Both the position numbers and the translations under genes were made by a program. Below are positions 37,979 through 48,884 of a DNA stretch of 64,000 nucleotides, piece by piece. The notes under the pieces are model-generated. The model had not been told where the DNA came from, ran no database searches, and worked only from the letters and a program-made list of their open reading frames with translations. The first letter of the stretch is position 1; the number at the start of each line of letters is the position of its first letter. The stretch spans positions 996,208 to 1,060,207 of the forward strand of contig CAVVYJ010000002.1 in assembly GCA_963752495.1 (NCBI GenBank). Direction: 5' to 3'. Origin of the DNA: CAVVYJ01 sp963752495. GTDB lineage: Bacteria; Pseudomonadota; Gammaproteobacteria; Burkholderiales; Methylophilaceae.

Positions 37979-38583
37979 TTACAATCGTTGATTATGGTAT
38001 GGGTAATGTTGGCTCTGTTTTTAATATGTTACGTAAATTACGAGCCAAAGTGCAGATAAGTAGTGATAAGAATGAAATTGCAAAATCAGATAAGCTTATT
38101 TTGCCGGGTGTTGGACATTTTGACCGTGGGATGGATAGTCTGAACTCTTCAGGTCTTACAACTATACTTTCTGAACAGGTTATGGTGAATAAAAAACCTA
38201 TTCTTGGTATTTGTCTTGGTATGCAAATGATGACCAAGCGTAGTGAGGAGGGCACTCAGCAAGGTTTAGGTTGGGTGGCTGCAGATACCATAAAATTTTC
38301 TCCAGATAATAATCTAAAAATTCCTCATATGGGGTGGAATCAGGTTCAGCCTTCGATTGGTGCAAAGTTATTTGAATTTTCTCCAGAGGATCCTGAGCGA
38401 TTTTATTTTGTGCATAGTTATTATGTTCGTGCCGATAATCCAAAAGATGTTGCTGCATATTGCCATTACGGGCATGATTTTGTGGCTTCGTTTGAAGTGG
38501 ATAACATCATGGGGGTGCAGTTTCACCCTGAAAAAAGCCATCTTTTTGGTATGAACTTGTTCCAAAGGTTTATTGCTTTATGA
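37975..38583 (+). CDS. HisH-like glutamine amidotransferase, copy 2
   Basis: 202 residues, intact. IVDYGMGNVGSVFNML at the start, ILPGVGHFDRG, nucleophile Cys80 in GICLGMQMM, and catalytic His and Glu in GVQFHPEKSHLFG. It is only about half identical to copy 1 at 32565, so this is a separate gene and not a recent duplicate. It begins the second amidotransferase trio, with ATGA overlaps on both sides. Its mirror at 55541-56149 is also intact and essentially identical. Confidence 0.92.
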   Translation: MITIVDYGMGNVGSVFNMLRKLRAKVQISSDKNEIAKSDKLILPGVGHFDRGMDSLNSSGLTTILSEQVMVNKKPILGICLGMQMMTKRSEEGTQQGLGWVAADTIKFSPDNNLKIPHMGWNQVQPSIGAKLFEFSPEDPERFYFVHSYYVRADNPKDVAAYCHYGHDFVASFEVDNIMGVQFHPEKSHLFGMNLFQRFIAL

Positions 38584-39356
38584 GTGGCGTATTCAATCGA
38601 GTGATTCCATGCCTGTTACTGCAAGATGGCGGTTTAGTTAAAACGGAAAAATTCAAAAATCCTAAGTATGTGGGTGATCCAATCAATGCTATTCGTATCT
38701 TTAATGATAAATATGTGGATGAATTAATTTTCCTTGATATTAATGCTTCTCGGTTTAACAAAGAACCCGATTATGATTTGATTGCACGTATTGCGGGTGA
38801 GTGTTTTATGCCCTTATGTTATGGAGGGGGCATTAGAACGCTAGAGCAGGCTCGTAAATTAGTCGCGATAGGCGTCGAGAAAATTTCTATCAACAGCACA
38901 GCCATACATAATCTTGAATTAATTAAACAATTGGTTGCTGAATTAGGTTCACAGAGTGTCGTAGGGGCCATAGATATTAAGCGTAATTTTTGGGGCAAAG
39001 AGTATGTTTATGACGCTAGTAAAGGTCGCTTAACTAATCTGAATCCACTAACTCACGCGCAGAATTTAGTAGCTGCTGGAGTGGGTGAGATTTTTATTAA
39101 TGATGTTAGTAGAGATGGTACTTTTAGTGGATATAACACCGCATTAATTTCAAGTATCGCTGATAAAATCAATGTGCCACTGATTGCATGCGGGGGTGCA
39201 AGTAGCATAGATGATATGCAAGGCCTTTTTAAGGCTGGTGCTTCAGCTGCGGCAGCAGGTAGCTTATTCGTTTTTTATGGGCCTCATCGTGCTGTCCTCA
39301 TTAACTACCCAGATTATTCTATAGTGAAAAAATTATTTTCGAGTGTTGTAGCATGA
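38580..39356 (+). CDS. HisF-like cyclase subunit, copy 2
   Basis: 258 residues: RVIPCLLLQDGGLVKTEKF, ELIFLDINAS, PLCYGGGIRTLEQA, GVEKISINSTA, VVGAIDIKRNFWGKEYVYD, IFINDVSRDGTFSGYN, LIACGGASSIDDM. The barrel Asp residues are kept. It sits between HisH2 and WbpG2 with four-base overlaps, so all three are coupled in translation and likely form one ammonia-channelling complex. Confidence 0.92.
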   Translation: MSGVFNRVIPCLLLQDGGLVKTEKFKNPKYVGDPINAIRIFNDKYVDELIFLDINASRFNKEPDYDLIARIAGECFMPLCYGGGIRTLEQARKLVAIGVEKISINSTAIHNLELIKQLVAELGSQSVVGAIDIKRNFWGKEYVYDASKGRLTNLNPLTHAQNLVAAGVGEIFINDVSRDGTFSGYNTALISSIADKINVPLIACGGASSIDDMQGLFKAGASAAAAGSLFVFYGPHRAVLINYPDYSIVKKLFSSVVA

Positions 39357-40480
39357 CTTCTTTACGCGAATGTACACGATGTGTGATGGATGAAAGTGCG
39401 AACGATATTCACTTTGATGCATTAGGACAATGCAATTATTGTGCAGATATGCTTAATAAATTGGAAAACTTTCAACCGTCAGATCATGACGCTTTGAAAA
39501 TAAAGTTTGAAAATTTATTATCAAAAGTGAAGAAATCAGGGAAAGGTAAACGTTACGACTGTATTGTAGGTGTGAGTGGTGGAGCCGATAGTGCATATGT
39601 GCTTTATCTTGCAAAGCAACATGGTCTTAGGCCGTTAGCTGTTCACATGGACAATGGCTGGAATTCTGAGCTTGCAGTTAATAATATCGAAAACCTTGTT
39701 AGGAAACTGGGGGTTGATTTATACACACACGTCATCAATTGGCAGGAGTATCGCGCGTTACAGCAGGCTTTTTTTGATGCCGATGTTATTGATATCGAGT
39801 TGCTTTACGACAATGCAATGTTAGCTGTAAATTATCAATTGGCTACAAAATATGGAATTCATTACATTCTGGCTGGAACAAATACAACGACTGAAGGCAT
39901 GAGAATGCCAACGCAATGGAACTGGTTTAAGTTTGATAAAAAAAACATCCACGCTATAGCACATAGAAACAATGTGAAAATTAAAAGCATGCCGACAATC
40001 AGTGTATTAGGATACGCTTGGTATAGATTTGTACGACGCGTTGAATGGGTGGATTTTTTAGATTATGTTGATTATTACAAGCCTATTTGTTTACAAGAGT
40101 TGCAAGAGAAAATTGGCTACCGTCCATATCCATACAAGCACTATGAGTCAATTTTTACGCGGTTTTATCAAGGTTATTTGTTACCACAGAAATTTGGCGT
40201 AGATAAAAGGCGTTTACATCTTTCAACTTTAATTTGCTCAGGTCAGTTGACTAGAGTAGAAGCGAAGCAATTGCTTGGAGAGTCTCCATATCCAGATATC
40301 GATGATTTGAAGTCTGACATAGACTATTTTTTGAAGAAAATGAATTGGTCTGAAGGTGATTTAGATATGTATCTTGCGCGAAAACCTGTTCCACATGAGC
40401 AATACCCTACAGAGTATATAGCAGCGCAGAAGTTAAACAGACTTTATAAGAAAACCATTGAATTACTTAAAGACATATAA
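39353..40480 (+). CDS. N-acetyl sugar amidotransferase (WbpG/PseA family), copy 2
   Basis: 375 residues, intact. Cysteines C7, C10, C27 and C30 (CTRC, CNYC) form the zinc-like site; the PP-loop SGGADSAY is at residues 75-82; LAGTNTTTEGMRMPTQWNWFK is the family motif. It differs strongly from copy 1 (SGGKDS type). In Pseudomonas, WbpG with HisH2/HisF2 makes the 3-acetamidino group of the uronic acid residue; in Campylobacter, PseA amidates pseudaminic acid. Which of the two copies does which job cannot be told by eye. Confidence 0.92.
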   Translation: MTSLRECTRCVMDESANDIHFDALGQCNYCADMLNKLENFQPSDHDALKIKFENLLSKVKKSGKGKRYDCIVGVSGGADSAYVLYLAKQHGLRPLAVHMDNGWNSELAVNNIENLVRKLGVDLYTHVINWQEYRALQQAFFDADVIDIELLYDNAMLAVNYQLATKYGIHYILAGTNTTTEGMRMPTQWNWFKFDKKNIHAIAHRNNVKIKSMPTISVLGYAWYRFVRRVEWVDFLDYVDYYKPICLQELQEKIGYRPYPYKHYESIFTRFYQGYLLPQKFGVDKRRLHLSTLICSGQLTRVEAKQLLGESPYPDIDDLKSDIDYFLKKMNWSEGDLDMYLARKPVPHEQYPTEYIAAQKLNRLYKKTIELLKDI

Positions 40481-40544
40481 GTGTTGAAGTTACTTCTTAC
40501 CATAAAGCGAGCTTTTGTTTGGCTCACACTTAATTGAAGTCTTG

Positions 40545-41738
40545 ATGAATATTTTATACATACATCCTGCTAGTACGTTTGGAGGTGCTTCAAAAAGCTT
40601 AGCTGAACTTTTTCTTGTGTTGAAGCAATATCAAGTTACGGGCTATGTGATTACACCTAAAGGAAGTTCAGCTAAGGCCTTTGCTAAAGTTGGGATGCAT
40701 ACTATTGAAACTTTAGGCCTAACACAATTTGATAATACGCGATTTGGCTATTACAGGAAATGGCGCTGGTTAATATTGATAAGGGAATTGTTCTTTTTAC
40801 CTTTTTCAATATTGGCTTTAATGCGTGCCAAGCTTTTAGACATTCAGTTTGACCTTATCCACGTTAATGAAATTACATTATTACCAGTTGCGGTGATTGC
40901 CAAATGGATTTTTCACATACCTATGGTAATGCATATTCGGTCATTACAAAGGTCTGATAGTAGTGTGCTAACTAGGCTTTACTACAAGGTTTTAAGACAA
41001 ACAATTGACACCATAATTTGCATTGATGAGACGGTTAAATCTTCAGTGCCTACAAGTGTTGATAGTGTTGTTATTCATAATGGCATCAATGTGGGTGATA
41101 TAAAGGCGCATCACTTAAACCCTTTTGCGCTTCAAGTAAAAGTTGGCTTGGTTGGCGTCTTATTAAGGTTAAAAGGCGTTTATGAGTTTATTGAAGCTGC
41201 GAAAATTGTAGCCACAGAAAGTAAAAGTAAAATTAAAACTAAATTTATTTTAGTGGGTGAAAATGCTAGAAAAACGAGAGGTATCACGGCTTGGTTTTAT
41301 AAGAAATTTCAATTTTCTGAGGACGTTTACTCAGAAGTTGAGCAATATATTAAGCAGAATAATCTTCACGATCAAATTGAACTTAGGGGGGCTATAAGCG
41401 ATATTACGACGTTTTATCCTGAAATTGACATCTTGTGCTTCCCATCTCATTTAAATGCTTGTGGTAGACCTGTCTTCGAGGCGGCATTTTTTGGAATACC
41501 AAGTATTGTCGCTGTGTCCAATCCTACGTCTGACACGATTCAGCATGGAGTTACAGGTGTTACAATTGCAAAGCCTGATGCTAGGCTTCTGGCTGATGCC
41601 ATTTCATTATTGGCAAATGATTATGAATACCGAGAAAAATTGGGATTGCAGGCAAAAATGTTTGTTAACCAAAGTTTTGATATCAATAAAAATGCACAAA
41701 TTGTTTTGGCTGAATATGCAAAACTAGTCTCTACATAG
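40545..41738 (+). CDS. Family 4 glycosyltransferase
   Basis: 397 residues. The ATG at 40545 gives MNILYIHPASTFGGASKSLAELF, the usual start with the GGA(S) acceptor-domain loop; a TTG at 40515 would add ten non-conserved residues. The donor domain shows VGLVGVLLRLKGVYEFIEAAKIV, FILVGENARKTRG, ELRGAISDITTFYPEIDILCFPS and the EX7E-like ACGRPVFEAAFFGIPSIV. It is likely to add one sugar of the repeat unit. The mirrored copy at 52373-53570 is broken by frameshifts. Confidence 0.88.
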   Translation: MNILYIHPASTFGGASKSLAELFLVLKQYQVTGYVITPKGSSAKAFAKVGMHTIETLGLTQFDNTRFGYYRKWRWLILIRELFFLPFSILALMRAKLLDIQFDLIHVNEITLLPVAVIAKWIFHIPMVMHIRSLQRSDSSVLTRLYYKVLRQTIDTIICIDETVKSSVPTSVDSVVIHNGINVGDIKAHHLNPFALQVKVGLVGVLLRLKGVYEFIEAAKIVATESKSKIKTKFILVGENARKTRGITAWFYKKFQFSEDVYSEVEQYIKQNNLHDQIELRGAISDITTFYPEIDILCFPSHLNACGRPVFEAAFFGIPSIVAVSNPTSDTIQHGVTGVTIAKPDARLLADAISLLANDYEYREKLGLQAKMFVNQSFDINKNAQIVLAEYAKLVST

Positions 41739-41779
41739 TAGGTGGATAATAATAACAAACAACAAGTTATGGTGGACAT

Positions 41780-44317
41780 GTGAACTTTATTTTTTCAGCA
41801 GCATTTATGGCAAATTCGTTTTCAATGACGGGTTTGCTCATCATGTTAAGCTTAGCTGGTGATTCAGCTTTTGCTGCAGATGTAGGGATTGTCCAGGCAG
41901 CAACTTTAGCTTTGTTTTATGCATTTTCTGGTAATACGCGTAATCTAATTCTTAATCATGAGTCTAGTATTACAGCGCAATCTGTTTTAAATAATCGACT
42001 TATTTTGTTGCTGCCATTAGCTGTGGCAGCCTATTGGTTGTCTGCGGTTATGGCGAGCGTGCCATCATCCCTAGCTATAGTTTTAATATTGCGCCGAGGT
42101 GTAGAGTGGTTTGATGAAATATATCTTAGTGAAATGGAACGCTTGGATGTTAAGAAATCAGCATTTCAATACACTATTCTGCAAGCGGTTTTATTAGCTA
42201 TTAGCCTCTTATGGCTAATCTTAAAATTGCCGTTCCCCTTATTTAGCTTATTGCTGTGGGCTTTATTACCGTTGGTTTTAAGTGTTAAGTTTTATTGCCA
42301 AAATATACCAACTTTGTCGATGCTTTTTATGCAGGGCATTTCTAAAGAGCTGCTTCCGCATATAGGCTCCAGCATGATTATAGGGATTACAGTTTACGTT
42401 TTTAGGCTACTAATTGTTATGGTCACTGGCAAATCCACAGCCGGCGATTTGTTCACTGCTTTTGCTATTGGTGGCGTGCTCGGTTCGATATTTGCAAATG
42501 CAATTGGACCTAGCTTAGCTTTACATCAAAAACGTAGCCTTAATTACCAAATGCCAACTATTATTAGGTGGATGTTGATGGTGTATTTCAGTGTTGGCTT
42601 GCTATTGGCGATGCTTTCAATGCTGAGGTTTGATGCGCTGGGCTTCACAGGCAAAACATTTTTATTTTGGCAAGCAACGGGTTTATCTATGGTCGCTGGA
42701 ACTATCATGGTGTTTGCTCAGATGATACGACATCGATTGTTACAACATCACCAAGAACAAGATCTTTTTGGGCCAGATGTAATGATGAATATACTGATGA
42801 TTGCTGCTGTACCTTTCGGGTATTATTTATTTGGCTTACAAATGATGACAGCGCTATATTTACTAAGTGCTGCTCTTGCATACTTGTTTTATGCAAGTTA
42901 TGAATATGGCGAGGGCTTTAAATCCGGCATTTCTCCAGACAAAGTGCGCAAATTAAAAATACTGCTTGTAGCAATGCTTTTAATCCCTTTGTTTTTTCAA
43001 GTGCATGGCGGACTATTTAATGACAAGGCTATGGTTTTTGATTCTAAAGGCGGAGTGTCTTTGCTTCCAATACCGTTGTCTATATTAGGGTGCCTCTTAG
43101 GTGTGCTACTACTCGGCAATTATCAGCAAGCCAAATTATCATTTACGTTTATTTTCACTACTTTTATATTGATGACGTTTGCAACTATCATCACAGCGGG
43201 TCAGAAAAGCATTTTAGAGGAATCTAAATTTATATTTCTGATACAGTTTATGATGCCAATGTTTGGGTTGGTGTTAGGGCAGTTTTTTTATCGGCAAGAG
43301 GATGGTATTGTTAATCTGGATTTAGAAAAAACATTATTTTTCGTTCTACTAGTATTTGTCCCGTTACAGATTGCATGTACATGGTTGCAGGGGCTTTATT
43401 ATCTATCCCCATATTTGTATTTCATGTCTATTTACCAACACTTGCAATATGTTCCAGTGATATTTGTTAGTGCATATTTGCTAGCTTTTATTAACTTATG
43501 GGCTTTACCAAAATATAGAGTTTATCTTGCAGTACTTATGTTTTTAATGAGCATTTATGTCGTTGCTTCACTGTCTATGCTGGCAATGTCTATGTTTTAT
43601 ACTGGCATGATAGGGTTTATTTGCTATCAGCATAAACGAGATCAAAACAAACAATTACTAATTAGTCTCTTGTTGTGTTTGCTCATTTCATCTTTCTATT
43701 TTCTAAACATGGTGCGGCCGAAAATGGCTGAAAAAATTGCTTCTCTACAGGCAGGACATGGGCAGTTTGTAGAATCGGAGCAAAAGCAATTGCCAGAATT
43801 ACACTCAAAAGCTGTATCTGTAGCAGACTTCGTTCAGAGTCTAGCACCATCATTACGTTTCTGTACTACCCGCTGAACTTAGTACAACGCTTGTCTTACT
43901 GGCAATATTACTTTGAGGGTATTACAGAAGATGCTGAATCATTTCTCTTTGGTCATGCCAGTAAGACCAAGCCGAGACCAGCGCCCCCAGTACACAAAAT
44001 TATTATCTCGATTTTACTTATAACTTTGGCATCCTGGCCATTCTTCCAATATTTTGTCTGATTATTTACACAGTTAGACTGGTTGCTCGCAGGCTTAAAA
44101 ATGATAGTTATGGCTATGAAGGAGATGTCTTGAGGCTTTTTTCCCTATCATACATCGTGCTCATCTTGCTGAGAGATTGGCAGATAACATTTTAAAAGTA
44201 AGTTTAAGGCAACCATATTCTGGTATCTTCACGTTTTTCTTATGGGGTTTACTCATCAGCAAACTCACGTATATATCTACAAAGGGTAACAATGCTATTC
44301 AGGCTTCAGCAGTTTGA
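41780..44317 (+). CDS. Flippase-like / O-antigen polymerase-like fusion protein, C-terminal frameshifts
   Basis: A GTG start at 41780 opens a 698-codon frame with about 20 hydrophobic segments. Residues about 1-390 look like a Wzx/MurJ-like flippase fold. From about 400 the protein looks like a Wzy/O-antigen ligase: VHGGLFN then FDSKGGVSLLPIPLS, and a large loop with FLFGHASKTKPRPAPPVHN just before YNFGILAILP. Indels near 43840, 43997 and 44168 break the end; read through, the gene stops at 44317, overlapping the next start by 26 bases. A flippase and a polymerase in one chain is unusual; a frameshifted pair of genes is the alternative, but the join region itself (about 42900-43000) is open in one frame. 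Confidence 0.68.
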
Positions 44318-45260
44318 TAAATACAATAAGATAGTCTTCTTTGTTGTAGCAACAATAATTTTATATTTGGCGTTAACAGCATTGCCAAATTACCCCGGAC
44401 AGGCAAGTGTTTATATTTTTTTTACGATAATATCTAATGCCCTTCTCTATGTTGGTTTTAGTAAAAATGCCATTTTTTTTGATGCTTTTATTGGGGTATT
44501 TTTTTTGGCTTGGATTTTGGCTTAAGCTAACGCTTAGAGTAGCATTTTCGGATGGTGTCTTTAACGAAGCAGTAGGTAACTTTGACAGATCTGGTGTTGC
44601 TTTCGACAGAGGCTTATTAGTGGCTACCTGCGGATTATTTGGCTTGCTAATAAGTGAGCTTGATTCGACGTAAATTATTTTTTAATTATCCTAATCGAAT
44701 TGAAGGGCTTGCTCACAAAAACTTTATTTAACGTCTACAAGTGTTATAGAAAAACTGTTTTAGCTCTATTTGTATTGTTGTTTTTATTTATTGCTGTCTC
44801 AAATGCAGTGCTTGGTATATATCAAAAGGGCAGTATCACACAAACCATATTGCCATTTTGGCTTAAATGGCGTGTATAAATGGTTGCTTTTGTTTTGGGT
44901 TGGCATCATTTTCCGCGTTAATCTTGCGCTTTGAGTTTGAAACTAATAAAAAAACATCCTTCCTAATCATGTTGTTGAGTTTACTGAGAGCTTTGTATCA
45001 AATGTTTCATTGTTAAGTCGAGGTATAATTATAATGCAGGTGCGGTGATATATGGTATGTTAGTAAGCTTGAAGTTAAATGAAATTAAATCAAAAATAAG
45101 TTTTTATATTTCTACCATTACGGTTTTTTGTGCATTATTCATTAGCTCAGTTTTTTTTGTAAACTATTTGCGTTCAACTATTTACCTGGATAGTGATATG
45201 GATGTTCAGGAGGCAAAAAAAATGACAACCCCTTTATTTGTAGACCGATGGGTTGGTATG
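44292..45260 (+). CDS. Polytopic membrane protein, truncated by the GC-rich junction and frameshifted
   Basis: Begins MLFRLQQFDKYNKIVFF and continues through several frames as a membrane protein of at least eight helices: YLALTALPNYPG, FFWLGFWLKLTLRVAFSDG, VATCGLFGLLISEL, TVLALFVLLFLFIAVSN, VYKWLLLFG, FLIMLLSLTESFVSNVSLLSRG, VIYGMLVSLKLNEIKSK, ISTITVFCALFISSVFFVNYL. Breaks lie near 44450, 44515, 44660, 44875 and 45040. The last host residues are PLFVDRWVGM at about 45232-45261, after which the DNA changes to GC-rich TypA sequence. An O-antigen polymerase-like role is possible; I cannot confirm it. The C-terminus is lost. Confidence 0.6.
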
Positions 45261-45261
45261 G

Positions 45262-46582
45262 ATCCCGATGAGCCTCGGCACCGACCTCGGCCCGCTGTTC
45301 GAGACGATCATCAGCACCATCCCGGCTCCGCTCGGCGATCCCGACGGCGGCTTCCAGCTGCTCGTCGCGAACATCTACTACGACGACTACGTCGGCCGCT
45401 CGGCGGTCGGCCGCATCGCCCGCGGGCGGGTCCACCCGACCGGACGCGCTCGTCCGGATCGACCGCGACGGCAGGGCCATCCTCCGGCGAAGCCCGGCCA
45501 GGTGCTCGCGTTCGAGGGGCTGAAGCGCGTCCCGCTCGAGGAGGGCCGCGCCGGCGACGTCGTCGTCCTGACCGGCCTCGAGGGCATCGAGATCGGCGAC
45601 ACGATCTCCTCGCCCGACCCGCCCGAGGCGCTGCCGCGGATCGAGATCGAGGAGCCGACGGTCAAGATCGTCGCTCGGCGTGAACACCTCGCCATTCGGC
45701 GGCCGCGAGGGCAAGTACTCGACGACCCGCCAGATCCGCGCCCGCCTCTACCACGAGCTCGAGACGAACATCGCCCTGCGGGTCGAGGACACCGACACGC
45801 CGGACGTCTTCTCGTCTCCGGTCGCGGCGAGCTGCACCTCGCCATCCTGCTCGAGACGCTTCGGCGCGAGGGCTACGAGTTCGAGGTCTCGCGCCCGGAG
45901 GTCATCACCAAGATGATCGACGGCCAGCGTGATGGAGCCGATCGAGAGCCTGACCGTCGAGACGATCGAGCAGTACGTCGGCGCGGTCACCGAGAACCTC
46001 GGCCGCCGGCTCGCCCGGATGACCAACCTGCACAACGACGGCAGTGGCACCGTCCGGATCGAGTACCGGATCCCGACGCGCGGGCTGATCGGCTTCCGCA
46101 ACACGTTCCTCACGCTGACCCGCGGCGAGGGGCTGATGAGCAGCGTGATGGTCGGCTACGAGCCGTGGTACGGCGAGCTGCCGCACCTGCGGATGGGCGC
46201 GATCATCGCGACCGATGAGGGCGTGGCGACCGCGTTCGGGCTCAACATCGCCCAGGGACGCGGATCACGTTCGTCGAGCGCAGGCGCGCAGGTCTACGAG
46301 GGGATGATCGTCGGGCTCGGGAAGTACCCGCGGGACGACATCGTCAACGTCTGCAAAGAGAAGAAGCTGACGAACATCCGGGCGGCGTCGGCGGACATCG
46401 CCGTGCGGCTCACTCCGGCGGTGAAGTTCAGCCTCGAGGAGTCGCTCGACTTCCTCGCCGACGACGAGCTGCTCGAGGTGACGCCGAAGAGCCTGCGCCT
46501 GCGCAAGAAGCTGCTGTCGCGTCACGATCGCCAGCGCGCCCGAGGTCGGGCGATCGTGGCGACGGAAGAGGAAGCGACCTAA
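45262..46582 (+). pseudogene. typA: TypA/BipA translational GTPase, N-terminally truncated, frameshifted (left copy)
   Basis: The C-terminal two thirds of a ribosome-binding GTPase; the G domain is missing because the host junction lies just before GTDLGPLFETIISTIPAP. Domains can be followed across frames: LLVANIYYDDYVGRSAVGRI (domain II), GLEGIEIGDTIS, TSPFGGREGKY, RARLYHELETNIALRVEDT, SGRGELHLAILLETLRREGY, and then an open frame from 45929 with MTNLHNDGSGTVRIEYR, PTRGLIGFRN, FGLNIAQGRG, KEKKLTNIRAASADI, DDELLEVTPKSLRLRKKLL, ending at 46582. High GC and residue choice suggest an actinobacterium of the Thermoleophilia kind. At least four indels are present. Confidence 0.88.
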
Positions 46583-46599
46583 CCCACGGGACGGAGAAC

Positions 46600-46689
46600 G
46601 GTCGCTCGCGCAGAGACGCCGAGGCGCAGAGAAGCCCGAGAGGCCATAAGCCGGACGCCTGGGGTCTTCTTTGCCTCAGCGGCTCGGCG

Positions 46690-46700
<11 letters not shown>
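46600..46700. terminator. GC-rich imperfect hairpin between convergent typA and hisA (left copy)
   Basis: GCGCAGAGACGCCGAGGCGC and CTTCTTTGCCTCAGCGGC followed by TCGGCGCCTCGGCGCGAGG can pair imperfectly around a CCTGGGG-containing loop. The element lies between two convergent genes and is kept in the mirrored copy (47437-47550), so it may act as a bidirectional terminator or be a dispersed repeat of the donor genome. Confidence 0.45.
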
Positions 46701-47435
<735 letters not shown>

Positions 47436-47436
47436 G

Positions 47437-47550
47437 GACGAGATCCTCGCGCCGAGGCGCCGAGCCGCTGCGGCAAAGATACCCCAGGCGTCGACTGATG
47501 GCCTCTCGGGCTTCTCTGCGCCTCGGCGCTCTCTACGCCTCTTCGTGGGT
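47437..47550. terminator. GC-rich imperfect hairpin (right copy)
   Basis: Reverse complement of the spacer hairpin at 46600-46700: CGCGCCGAGGCGCCGAGCCG on one side and GCTTCTCTGCGCCTCGGCG on the other. Both stems are kept although the neighbouring bases carry indels. Confidence 0.4.
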
Positions 47551-47554
47551 GCGG

Positions 47555-48880
47555 TAGGTCGCTTCCTCTTCCGTCGCCACGATCGCCCGGCCTCGGGCGC
47601 GCTCGCGATCGTGACGCGAGAGGCCGCTTCTTCCGCAGCCGCAGCGACTTCGGCGTTACCTCGAGAAGCTCGTCGTCGGCGATGAAGTCGAGCGCCTCCT
47701 CCAGGCTGAGCTCGACCGCGGGCGAAAGCCGAACCGCGATGTCCGCGGAAGCGGCGCGAATGTTGGTCAGCTTCTTCTCTTTGGCGACGTTCACGATTAT
47801 GTCCATCGGGTACTTGGAAAGCCCGACGATCATCCCCTGGTAGATCCGCGTCCCGGGCTCGATGAACGTGACCCCTCGTCCCTGCGCGATGTTCAGGCCG
47901 AAGGAGGTCGCGACGCCCTCGTCGGTCGCCACGAGCGCGCCGTTCCGGAGATCGGCAGCTCGCCGTACCAGGGCTCGTAGCCCGATGAACAGGCTCGCCA
48001 TCAGGCCTTCGCCGCGGGTCAGCGTCAGGAACGTGTTCCTGAAGCCGATCAGCCCGCGAGTCGGAATCTTGTACTCGATTCGAACGTTTCCCTGTCCGTC
48101 ATTGTGAAGGTTCGTCATCCGGCCCAGCCTGCGGCCAAGGGTCTCGGCAACCGGCCCGACGTGATGCTCGAATGTGTCGACTCGTCAGGTCCTCGATCGG
48201 CTCGGTTAGCGTGCCCTCGGACGAGCTGTGATAACCTCGGGCCGCGAGACCTCGAACTCGTAGCCCTCCCGACGGAGGGTCTCGAGAAGGATCGCGAGGT
48301 GAAGCTCGCCGCGACCGGAGACGACGAAGAGTCCGGCGTGTCGGTGTCCTCGACCCGCAGGGCGATGTTCGTCTCGAGCTCGTGATAGAGGCGGGCGCGA
48401 ATCTGCCGCGTGGTCGTGTAGCTGCCCTCGCGGCCGCCGAAGGGCGAGGTGTTCACGCCGAGCCGATCTTGACCGTCGGCTCCTCGATCTCGATCCGCGG
48501 CAGCGCGTCTGGCTGGTCAGGCGCCGCGATCGTGTCGCCGATCTCGACATCCTCGACGCCGGTCAGAACGACGACGTCGCCCCGCGCGCCTCGGCGAGCG
48601 GCACTCGCTTAGGCCCTCGAAGGCGAGGACGTGTCCCGCTTCGCGGGGAATCGCTCGGCGGTCCCGGTCCAGCCGGACGAGCGGGTCCGCCGGGTGGACT
48701 CGCCGCGGGCAATGCGACCGACTGCCGAGCGGCCGAGGTAGTCGTCGTAGTCGATGTTGGCCACGAGAAGCTGGAAAGCGCCATCAGGTCGCCGAGCGGG
48801 GCCTGGGATCGTGCTGATGATCGTCTCGAACAGCGGGCCGAAGATCGGTGCCCAGGTCGTCAGGGAACCCGTCCCGACCC
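47555..48880 (-). pseudogene. typA: TypA/BipA C-terminal part, mirrored and diverged copy
   Basis: Minus-strand TypA fragment with the same ends as the left copy. The longest open part (about 47660-48118) reads MTNLHNDGQGNVRIEYKIP, LIGFRNTFLTL, ATDEGVATSFGLNIAQGRG, YQGMIVGLSKYPMDIIVNV, DDELLEVTPKSLRLRKKRP. Compared with the left copy it has conservative changes (SG to QG, R to K, EPGAQVYE to EPGTRIYQ, GLEGIE to GVEDVE), which look like a second species' orthologue and not random error. Other parts are broken by indels. Confidence 0.82.
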
Positions 48881-48884
48881 ATTC

